Shown here: positions 1 through 5,789 of the stretch, one piece after another
How positions within the stretch are numbered: position 1 is the stretch's first letter
Layout: every line of letters starts with the position of its first letter
Assembly: GCA_023387235.1 (NCBI GenBank)
Contig: JAEWIJ010000201.1
Location: 1-16,970 of the forward strand
Reading direction: 5' to 3'
Source: Pseudomonadota bacterium
GTDB lineage: Bacteria; Pseudomonadota; Alphaproteobacteria; Rhizobiales; Hyphomicrobiaceae
DNA: 16,970 nucleotides
Position numbers and translations under genes: made by a program
Notes under the pieces: generated by a model
Told to the model about the DNA's origin: nothing
Database searches by the model: none
The model's input: the letters and a program-made list of their open reading frames with translations, nothing else

Positions 1-118
1 GGGTTAGGGTGAGGGGCGGCGGCATATGCCGACGTTAGTGCAAGGCGGCCCCTCATCCCGACCTTCTCGTCGCGCTGAAAGCGCGCCTCTGGCGCGGCGA
101 AGGACGGGGAGAAGGGGA
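1..118. repeat. Intergenic palindromic repeat element (alphaproteobacterial type)
   Basis: Seen: GGGTGAGGGGC near 8-17 faces GCCCCTCATCCC near 48-59 as inverted arms around a central palindrome GGCATATGCC (21-30). A second inverted pair follows: CCTTCTC (62-68) against GAGAAGG (109-115), enclosing a perfect small hairpin CGCGCT-GAA-AGCGCG (71-85). Known: GC-rich intergenic palindromes built from GAGGGG/CCCCTC and CTTCTC/GAGAAG arms are dispersed in many alphaproteobacterial genomes. It lies downstream of the minus-strand SDR gene, where it could also help end transcription. The left end may continue beyond the window. I see no coding potential; the open frames through it look like repeat translation. 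Confidence 0.55.
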
Positions 119-214
119 AGGAAGCCTCGCTGCAACGGTCGCAGCACCACTTCATGAGCGCGCGACCGCGCGCCGGCCGGTAGGCCATGCCAAGCAAAAG
201 CAGCCCGCGGCAAG

Positions 215-973
215 CTAAACATGCTGCCCACCGTTGATGTGCAGCTCGGCGCCGTTCACGTAGCTCGACTGATCCGTGCAGAGGAAATAGATCGCCTTCG
301 CCACTTCCTCCGGCTCGCCGAGACGATGCATCGGAATCTGCTCGTTGACGATGCGCTCGGTGCCCGGCGACAGGATCGACGTATCGATCTCGCCCGGCGA
401 GATCGCATTCACACGCACGCCACGCCGCCCGAAGTCCGCAGCCATCTCGCGCGTCAATCCGGCAAGCGCCGACTTCGATGTCGCGTAAGCCGCGCCCGCA
501 AATGGATGCACGCGGCTCCCGGCGATCGACGTCACGTTGACGACCGCACCGCGCGCGCGCTCGAGCTCCGCGAGCAAGCCGCGCGCAAGCAGAACAGGCG
601 CGAAGAAGTTCACCTGGAAAACACGCTGCCAATCATCGAGCGGCGTCTCGAGCGTGCCGAGGCGCGCGCCGTCGGCGCCCTTCGGACTGATGCCGGCGTT
701 ATTGACGAGCGCATTGAGATGACCGCGCTGATCCGCAAGCCGCAGGCGCATTTCGGCAATGGCGCGCGCGGTGTCCTCGCCATCGGCGAGATCGACCTGG
801 ATGTGATCCTCAGGCCCCATTTCCCAAGGGCAATTCTCCGGAAAGGCATGCCGCGAGCAGGTGATGACCCGCCAGCCCGCCGAGGCGAACCGCTTCACCG
901 TCGCGTGGCCGATGCCGCGCGAGGCGCCCGTCAGGATCAGGGTCTTGCGGTCGGCAATGATGTTCTTCGCCAT
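215..973 (-). CDS. SDR family NAD(P)-dependent oxidoreductase
   Basis: A 252-residue classical short-chain dehydrogenase/reductase, a cytosolic NAD(P)-dependent oxidoreductase of a carbonyl or hydroxyl group; the substrate cannot be read from sequence. Seen: cofactor glycine motif TGASRGIG (residues 15-22), NNAG (91-94), Asn122, catalytic Ser149, and YxxxK as Y163/K167, followed by the usual ISPGEIDT (191-198). The C-terminus GAELHINGGQHV is typical of FabG-like SDRs. Length is normal for the family. The ATG at 971-973 is preferred because GGGGGAGG lies about six bases upstream; an upstream in-frame GTG at 992-994 would put that Shine-Dalgarno inside the gene. It appears monocistronic: an intergenic repeat lies downstream and an unrelated RNA unit upstream. 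The family assignment is firm; the function within the family is unknown. Confidence 0.93.
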   Translation of the reverse strand: MAKNIIADRKTLILTGASRGIGHATVKRFASAGWRVITCSRHAFPENCPWEMGPEDHIQVDLADGEDTARAIAEMRLRLADQRGHLNALVNNAGISPKGADGARLGTLETPLDDWQRVFQVNFFAPVLLARGLLAELERARGAVVNVTSIAGSRVHPFAGAAYATSKSALAGLTREMAADFGRRGVRVNAISPGEIDTSILSPGTERIVNEQIPMHRLGEPEEVAKAIYFLCTDQSSYVNGAELHINGGQHV

Positions 974-1121
974 GGGATCCTCCCCCGCTGACACGAGACG
1001 GACGCTCGGGTCCGCTGCCTCGGTTCAGCCATCATCCACCTATGGCACAAACCGATGCTGCGGCGCAAAAGGCGAACGAAATCCGGCCGTTGTGGACTTC
1101 ACGATCTGTTGCATTCAATGG

Positions 1122-1150
1122 CTGACAAGACGTCGCAGATGGGCTAGTGT
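1122..1150 (+). promoter_or_regulatory. Sigma70-type promoter of the 6S-like RNA
   Basis: CTGACA at 1122-1127 and TAGTGT at 1145-1150 are separated by exactly 17 bases, a good match to the housekeeping promoter layout of alphaproteobacteria, which tolerates a degenerate -10. Transcription would start near 1157. No plus-strand protein gene begins nearby, and an intrinsic terminator with a T run lies about 190 bases downstream, so the promoter and terminator bracket a non-coding unit. Confidence 0.5.
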
Positions 1151-1157
1151 CACACCC

Positions 1158-1345
1158 GCGTACGAAAAAAGGGCCGTGGGACCAGTCTGAGGTCTTCGCA
1201 TCGCCCAAGTCTAGGGAGCAGGCGGCGCACCAACGATCCCGGACCAGAGGATCAGGTTAGCCGAGTGTGCGGCCCCTGCGGCCGCGAGTGGGAATGGCTT
1301 AGCAATAAGGCGGTCCGTCAATCCGCTCAGTTACCGGACTTCAGG
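1158..1345 (+). ncRNA. ssrS: Candidate 6S RNA (ssrS-like)
   Basis: Seen: CTGAGGTC (1187-1194) pairs with GACTTCAG (1337-1344) in an 8 bp closing helix with one G-U. Inside it, GCAGG/CCTGC (1218-1222 with 1275-1279), GGC/GCC and GCAC/GTGC continue into a terminal arm tipped by GATCC/GGATC (1235-1239 with 1249-1253). Two unpaired strands, about 1195-1217 and 1280-1336, would form an internal bubble. Known: 6S RNA has a closing stem, a large central bubble mimicking an open promoter, and a terminal stem. The 5' string TCTGAGGTCTTCGCA followed by GCCCAAGTC resembles the start of E. coli 6S RNA (CTCTGAGATGTTCGCA, then GGGCCAGTC). Inferred role: binding sigma70 RNA polymerase in stationary phase. 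Ends are approximate, and the 5' end may be processed towards 1185. It could instead be another structured sRNA; a covariance-model search would decide. Confidence 0.62.
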
Positions 1346-1374
1346 AAAGCAGGGCTGACCGCCTTGCTTTTTTT
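1346..1374 (+). terminator. Intrinsic terminator of the 6S-like RNA
   Basis: AAAGCAGGGC (1346-1355) pairs with GCCTTGCTTT (1361-1370) through ten pairs, one of them G-U, around a five-base loop. The run of seven Ts at 1368-1374 gives a plus-strand U tract. The T run is on the plus-strand side only, so it is oriented for the RNA upstream and not for the DUF1467 gene, which ends at 1407 on the other strand. Confidence 0.65.
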
Positions 1375-1406
1375 GTGCCCGACTTTCGTGCCCGACCGCG
1401 CCGGCC

Positions 1407-1685
1407 TCAGCGCCCGCCGGACGGCACCACCGGATCCGGAAAATAAGCGCCGATATCCACGACCCCGCCTGCCAGCGCGACATAGACGACGGCAAAGACC
1501 GCGCCCGCGACGACGGTCGTGATAGCGAACGTCCGCACCATGCGCGGCGTCACAGGGGCGCTCGCCGGCGTCCCGGGCACGATCTCGCCGGCCTCGCCCT
1601 GCGTCTGGACGCCGAACGGCAGAACCGCAAACAGCACCGTCCACCAGATGATGAAGTAGAGCGCCAGCCCGAGCGTTAGGCTCAT
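1407..1685 (-). CDS. DUF1467 family membrane protein
   Basis: A 92-residue protein matching the small alphaproteobacterial DUF1467 family, whose function is unknown. Seen: two hydrophobic segments (about residues 5-24 and 52-72) flank a conserved loop containing LPFGVQTQGEAGEIVPGTP (22-40), followed by APVTPRM (43-49). The first segment, LYFIIWWTVLFAVLPFG, is typical of the family. The ATG at 1683-1685 is chosen because family members begin MSLTLG and an AGGGA Shine-Dalgarno lies about seven bases upstream; an in-frame start at 1718 would add an atypical MNRRRSNQGTI extension. It is transcribed divergently from the thioredoxin-like gene, with 165 bp between the two starts, and nothing on its own strand adjoins it closely. 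It probably sits in the inner membrane. Confidence 0.85.
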   Translation of the reverse strand: MSLTLGLALYFIIWWTVLFAVLPFGVQTQGEAGEIVPGTPASAPVTPRMVRTFAITTVVAGAVFAVVYVALAGGVVDIGAYFPDPVVPSGGR

Positions 1686-1850
1686 GATCGTTCCCTGATT
1701 GCTCCTGCGCCTATTCACTACGACGCACGTCCGCGCCCTCCAAGCCTTAACGGACGATCAGGCCTGCGGCGCGCCGCCGCCGGATGGCAGGTGGCCTCGA
1801 TCCTGCATTTTACCCTTCGCTAACCTCGTTCACCTTCCGGGGCCGCCGCC

Positions 1851-2264
1851 GTGTTCCGTCCGCTCGCCTGCCTGCTGCTGACCGCCGCTCTCCTGACGTT
1901 TGCGGGCGCACGACGTCCGACGGATGCGGCAGCCGAATTCACGACCGAAGCTCTATCCGCGGTCGAGCTGGTCGTGATCGAGGCCCGCGGTTGCCCCATG
2001 TGCCAGCTTTTCCGCGACGAGATCGCCCCGATCTACCGCGCGACAGCGCGCGCCACACGAGCGCCGCTCCGCTTTGTCGATGTCGCCCATGCCGATCTCG
2101 ATACCATGGGCCTGAGTTCGCCCGTGGAGATCATTCCGACCGTCGTCCTCATGCGCGACGGCGCCGAGGTCGATCGTCTCGTCGGCTATACCGGGCCGGA
2201 CATCTTCATGCGGGCGATCGGCATCATGCTGGGCGAGGCGCCCCGCTCCGTCCCACAAAAATGA
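1851..2264 (+). CDS. Exported thioredoxin-fold protein (SoxS-like)
   Basis: A 137-residue thioredoxin-fold protein. Seen: an N-terminal hydrophobic signal (residues 1-22) with a plausible cleavage after Ala-Ala-Ala (26-28), then a beta strand ELVVIEARGCPMCQLF carrying CPMC (Cys48/Cys51), and a cis-proline segment IIPTVVLMRDG with Pro97. Known: the CxxC pair and cis-Pro form the active site of thioredoxins; short periplasmic members with this layout include SoxS-type proteins of sulfur oxidation. The pattern GYTGPDIFM near the C-terminus also fits that group. No sox genes lie in the window, so the partner is unknown. The start is a GTG at 1851 with only a weak upstream GGGG; it is chosen because it gives an intact signal peptide. 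The stop runs directly into a strong hairpin facing the convergent tadG-like gene. Confidence 0.8.
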   Translation: MFRPLACLLLTAALLTFAGARRPTDAAAEFTTEALSAVELVVIEARGCPMCQLFRDEIAPIYRATARATRAPLRFVDVAHADLDTMGLSSPVEIIPTVVLMRDGAEVDRLVGYTGPDIFMRAIGIMLGEAPRSVPQK

Positions 2265-2289
2265 ACAGGGCACCCGCGAAGGTGCCCTG
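2257..2289 (-). terminator. Terminator between convergent thioredoxin and tadG-like genes
   Basis: CAGGGCACC (2266-2274) and GGTGCCCTG (2281-2289) form a perfect 9 bp stem with a six-base loop. Read on the minus strand the stem is followed by TTCATTTTT, which suits the tadG-like gene ending at 2314. On the plus strand it starts two bases after the thioredoxin stop, but the tail there (CGTCCTGTTT) is only weakly T-rich, so it is probably less efficient in that direction. Confidence 0.7.
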
Positions 2290-2313
2290 CGTCCTGTTTC
2301 GGCACGCCGTGCG

Positions 2314-3735
2314 TCAGCGCGAGAGGATCGGCGCCGCGATCGAGGTGGCAATGTGCCGGAAGGCGTTGCGCAGCTCGACGCCGTCTTTCGTGTCATAGAA
2401 CATATGCGGCTTGCTGGCGCAGTTCTTGAGCGTGGTGCGTGCGGTACTCGGATCGTCAAGGCCGAAACCGACGGCGTAGACGGTGATGCCGGCGGCATCC
2501 ATGGCTTTGCAGAGATCGCTGACCTGCTTGGTCGATGTGCCGTTCGGCGATTTACAGCTCGAGCCGCTGCTGCCCGTGTCGTAGTCCGGCATGGTCGCAC
2601 CGGCGACGCCATCGACGGTGCTGTTGCAGTACTGGTAGTTGAATTCGCCGTCCGTCATCAGCACCGCATACTTCGTCAACAGCGGCTGGCCCTTTTCGCC
2701 GACATCGGCAAGCATGGAATAGGGCTTCGGCTTGCTGCCTTCGGGAAGCACATTGGCCCAGTTAGGAGACAGCAGGTACCAGGCCCAGGCCGTACCGAGA
2801 TGGCCGGCGGTGTTCCCGCTGGCAACGAAGCCGTCGATGACGCCCTTCAACGTGTCCTTGTTGCTCGTCAGCGGCACGACCGGAGCGGACGGCACGCACG
2901 ATGAGCCACTGTTGCCGTACACGCGCGGAAGCTTGTTGCCGTCGACCGGGGCCGCATCGGTGAGCGCCTCGGGACCCGTACGCTCCGACAGGCAATAGCC
3001 CGACGTGCGATAGCGCGTCTTCTTCGTCGTGCTCTTGCCGTCGCGGACGCGGAATTCCTGCTTGCTCGCGGGGTTGAAGCTGACGGTTGCCCCGAGATCG
3101 CCGGCGTTGATCGCCGTCGAGAACGGCGCCAGCCCGACGCGCGAGGTGTACTCGCTCTGGTCCGACCAGATGACGATATCGATGAGATCCTTCGCAGCCG
3201 CCTTCAGGTCATCGATCTTGGTGCCCGCCATCGAGCCCGTGACGTCGAGCATGAGCGAGACTTCGACGTTCGTGCCGGCATTGCCGCCACCGGCAATCAG
3301 CGCCTGGCCGCGGGTCGCGACAACGATCTGGGGAATCTGCACGAAGCTGAGAAACGGCGTGCGGACGGTGGTCTCGCCGACCATCGTGAATGTCGCCGCC
3401 ACCATGTCCTCGGAGAACTGAACCACCCGAGAGGGCTCAGTCGGCTTGTTGGTCTCGAAATGGGCCAGCCCCTTCTGTTTGGCCAGCGTGATATCGTTCT
3501 CAAGCTGCCACACGCGCGCCGCGGCCAGCACGGAGCTGTCGACGGCGGCCTGGAGCCGCGCCCGCGCCAGCATCGCGCGGCCATAGTCCACGGCGCTGCC
3601 GACGATGGTGAAAATGATGAAGATCGTCAGACCGAACATGATGACCACGGAACCGCGGTCATTCTTTGCCAGTCCGCGCAGCCGGGCTGCCGCCCGCCGC
3701 ATACGATAAGCCCGCCAGATGCCGAACGGGAACAT
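2314..3735 (-). CDS. TadE/TadG-like pilus assembly protein with vWA domain (copy A)
   Basis: A 473-residue TadG-like protein. Seen: a short cytoplasmic basic N-terminus, then a Tad-type (TadE/G-like) segment from residue 26, DRGSVVIMFGLTIFIIFTIV, continuing into AVDYGRAMLARARLQAAVD (48-66). Later comes a von Willebrand A domain with a complete MIDAS-type start DVTGSMAG (Asp164, Thr166, Ser168) and TDGE (361-364). Six cysteines (248, 280, 370, 394, 409, 439) lie in the vWA region. Known: TadG-like proteins are anchored by one TM helix with the vWA part outside and are linked to Flp/Tad pili; MIDAS binds a divalent cation. The ATG has GAGAGG about eight bases upstream. A close paralogue lies directly upstream, but a terminator between them argues for separate transcripts. 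No tadA, cpaB or flp gene is in the window. Confidence 0.88.
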   Translation of the reverse strand: MFPFGIWRAYRMRRAAARLRGLAKNDRGSVVIMFGLTIFIIFTIVGSAVDYGRAMLARARLQAAVDSSVLAAARVWQLENDITLAKQKGLAHFETNKPTEPSRVVQFSEDMVAATFTMVGETTVRTPFLSFVQIPQIVVATRGQALIAGGGNAGTNVEVSLMLDVTGSMAGTKIDDLKAAAKDLIDIVIWSDQSEYTSRVGLAPFSTAINAGDLGATVSFNPASKQEFRVRDGKSTTKKTRYRTSGYCLSERTGPEALTDAAPVDGNKLPRVYGNSGSSCVPSAPVVPLTSNKDTLKGVIDGFVASGNTAGHLGTAWAWYLLSPNWANVLPEGSKPKPYSMLADVGEKGQPLLTKYAVLMTDGEFNYQYCNSTVDGVAGATMPDYDTGSSGSSCKSPNGTSTKQVSDLCKAMDAAGITVYAVGFGLDDPSTARTTLKNCASKPHMFYDTKDGVELRNAFRHIATSIAAPILSR

Positions 3736-3893
3736 GACGCATACCTCTCAAGGACTCGCCCGAGCGATCACAAATAGAAGCTCGCCATTGATTTTCCCTT
3801 AAGCGGATCACGGACAATTCGGTGCAATTTTCTCGATTATTCAAAGCGTCGGATCGCGGTAAAGAAAGCGTAATTGCGTGCCCCCTCACCCAC

Positions 3894-3923
3894 AAAAAAA
3901 GGGGCACCCAAGGCGCCCCTTTT
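3894..3923 (-). terminator. Intrinsic terminator of tadG-like copy B
   Basis: GGGGCACC (3901-3908) and GGCGCCCC (3912-3919) form a stem with one mismatch. It is followed on the minus strand by seven Ts (3894-3900) and flanked on the other side by a run giving Ts on the plus strand (3920-3923). The minus-strand orientation matches the gene ending at 3947, 24 bases upstream of the stem. It separates the two tandem tadG-like genes into independent units. Confidence 0.82.
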
Positions 3924-3946
3924 CTCCCGGAATTTCCCGCGTCCCT

Positions 3947-5548
3947 TTACTGGGACACGTAAATGTTGGCGATGGACGTCGCGATGTGGCGAAAGGCGCT
4001 GCGCAGCTCCGTTCCGGTCTGCGTGTTGTAGAAGAGCTTGCCCGGCCTGCTGAAGTGGCCGTCGCTCGAAGCACAATCCCTGAGCAAGTCCACCTGCGTG
4101 CCCGAGGCGCCGAGACCGAAGCCGACCGTATAGACGATGACGCCGGATTTCTTCATGGCCGTGCACAAGGCAAGAGCCTGGGTGTTCGAGCTGCCGAGCG
4201 ACGCCGTGCAATTGCCCTTCTCGCTGTTGCCGGGACCGGAGTTCCTATCCGGAATGGAGGCACCGGTAACATTCGAGCCGCCATCGCAGAACTGCATGTT
4301 GTACTCGCCGTCCGTCATCAGCACGGCATACTTCCGGACGCCGCCGGTGCGCTCGGCGGGCGGGCACGTCTCCCAGCTCGAGCAGCCGCCCGGCAGGGAC
4401 GGATACGCAGCGGGGCGCCCGTTGGGATAAATGCTCGAGGAAATGCCCGACCACCACGTTGGCGAGAGCATGTACCAGGCCCATGCCGTGCCGAGATTTC
4501 CTGCCGTGAAGCCTTCCGCCTTGAAGCTGCTGCTGTCGATAAGGTCGATCAGTGCCTGCTTGTCGTTGGTCAGCGGCATCACCTCTGCTGCCGGCTTGCA
4601 GTTCGACGTGCTCGAGCTGTCGTAGTAGACGACGGGCAGTCGCGCGTTCCCCGACGGCGTCGCGTCCGTGGACGCCTGCGAGCCCTGGCGCTCGGATACG
4701 CAGTATTCATAAGGATCGGTGCCGCGCGAGGCTTTCGGCCGGTACCAGTCACGGCTCTTGCCGTCGCGGAACGCAAACCTGACCTTGTCGGCCGGGCTGT
4801 AGGTGATGGCTTTTCCGAGCGTCTTGCCAGCATTGACCGTATGAGAGAACGGGACGACGGCAACGCGTGAAGTATGCTCGCTCTGATCGTTCCATACCAG
4901 AATTCTGATCAGATCCTTCGCGGCCTCTTTCAGGTCTGCGATCTTGCTGCCGGCCATCGATCCCGTGATGTCGAGCATCATCGCGACTTCGATATCGTAG
5001 CCGTCATTGGAGCCGTAGCCGCCGCTGCCGCCGCCACCCGTGCCGCTTCCACTCGTCGTGCAACCGACACAGAACCGCGCCTGCGCCTTGCTTGCCACCC
5101 TCAGCGGCTCTCCGTTGAGAACGAAGCCGAGGAACGGCGCGGTGACTTCGGCGGTCGCCGTAATCGTCAGCGTATTCTGGTCTGCGTCGGGCGCCAGATG
5201 CGTGAGCTGGGCGTTCACGCCCTCGGGCTTCATGGCCTCGAAGTGCGCGATCGCCTTCTCCTCGGCGAGGTCCATATCCTGCTCGGTCTGCCAGATGCGG
5301 GCAGCGGCAAGCACCGCGCTGTCGACCGTCGCCTGGAGACGCTCGCGTGCAAGCAGGGCGCGACCGTAGTCGACCGCGGCACCCGTCAGCGCGAGCACGA
5401 TGACGATGGTGAGCCCGAACATGATTGTCACCGAACCGCGCCGGTCATGCCGGAAGCGGGGCAATAATCTGCGGGAAAAGATATTCTTCGATGAATTCAC
5501 GGGGCTGCCGGAAAATATGCCGGCGGCTACCTTCCTGAACGCGAACAT
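3947..5548 (-). CDS. TadE/TadG-like pilus assembly protein with vWA domain (copy B)
   Basis: A 533-residue paralogue of the neighbouring TadG-like protein. Seen: a longer N-terminus, the Tad-type TM segment DRRGSVTIMFGLTIVIVLAL (35-54) leading to AVDYGRALLARERLQATVD, and a glycine/serine-rich linker (165-180). The vWA domain has DITGSMAG (Asp193, Thr195, Ser197) and TDGE (412-415). It shares with copy A the motif LGTAWAWYxLSP (352-363) and the C-terminus LRxAFRHIATSIA. All six cysteines of copy A have counterparts (283, 317, 421, 447, 462, 492), and two extra pairs are present: CVGC (160/163) just before the linker, and Cys389/Cys395. The ATG has AGGAG about seven bases upstream. An AT-rich island of the 5'-flank probably carries its promoter. 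Likely role: surface or periplasmic accessory of a Tad pilus or related adhesion system. Confidence 0.88.
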   Translation of the reverse strand: MFAFRKVAAGIFSGSPVNSSKNIFSRRLLPRFRHDRRGSVTIMFGLTIVIVLALTGAAVDYGRALLARERLQATVDSAVLAAARIWQTEQDMDLAEEKAIAHFEAMKPEGVNAQLTHLAPDADQNTLTITATAEVTAPFLGFVLNGEPLRVASKAQARFCVGCTTSGSGTGGGGSGGYGSNDGYDIEVAMMLDITGSMAGSKIADLKEAAKDLIRILVWNDQSEHTSRVAVVPFSHTVNAGKTLGKAITYSPADKVRFAFRDGKSRDWYRPKASRGTDPYEYCVSERQGSQASTDATPSGNARLPVVYYDSSSTSNCKPAAEVMPLTNDKQALIDLIDSSSFKAEGFTAGNLGTAWAWYMLSPTWWSGISSSIYPNGRPAAYPSLPGGCSSWETCPPAERTGGVRKYAVLMTDGEYNMQFCDGGSNVTGASIPDRNSGPGNSEKGNCTASLGSSNTQALALCTAMKKSGVIVYTVGFGLGASGTQVDLLRDCASSDGHFSRPGKLFYNTQTGTELRSAFRHIATSIANIYVSQ

Positions 5549-5728
5549 GCGCCGCTCCTGATAAAATTGAACGCTTTCGCAGTAGCTATAGGCAGGAGAC
5601 GTGCACAGGCCATTAACATATTAAGTTATTAGGACGTTTAATTTCATCGCTGTTTATTTTATTAATATTCCGTCAAAGTTTCTTAACGGATCGCGGCCCG
5701 GTCGCGCATCCAGCTCCGCTCGACCCAG

Positions 5729-5757
5729 TTGGCCGCGCGGGCCTCCCGCTCTAGTCT
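5729..5757 (+). promoter_or_regulatory. Possible promoter of the TPR gene
   Basis: TTGGCC at 5729-5734 and TAGTCT at 5752-5757 are separated by 17 bases, giving a start near 5764 and a short leader of about 26 bases with CGGAGG before the ATG at 5790. The -10 resembles the TAGTGT of the 6S-like unit. The match is partial and should be taken as a candidate only. Confidence 0.3.
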
Positions 5758-5789
5758 CGGAGGGCAACCGACCGTCGTCCGGAGGCCCC

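Noticed and set aside
1..16. GGGTTAGGG string resembling a telomere repeat
   Set aside because: It occurs once, without tandem repetition, and forms part of an alphaproteobacterial-type intergenic palindrome.
4..231. 75-codon minus-strand frame at the left edge
   Set aside because: It runs through the palindromic repeat and overlaps the SDR stop, so it is most likely repeat translation rather than a gene.
221..991. 256-codon plus-strand open frame opposite the SDR gene
   Set aside because: The minus strand carries all SDR motifs and a good Shine-Dalgarno. The plus frame is an Arg-rich shadow.
1257..1335. Possible tRNA or SRP RNA in the gap before DUF1467
   Set aside because: No T-loop GGTTCGAAT or acceptor pairing was found, and the SRP GGTCAGG-CCGGAAGGAAGCAG signature is absent. 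The fold fits a 6S-type RNA better.
5611..5632. TTAA-rich stretch as a CtrA binding site
   Set aside because: CtrA sites are TTAA-N7-TTAA. The TTAA words here are spaced by four bases and other combinations also fail, so no clear site is present.
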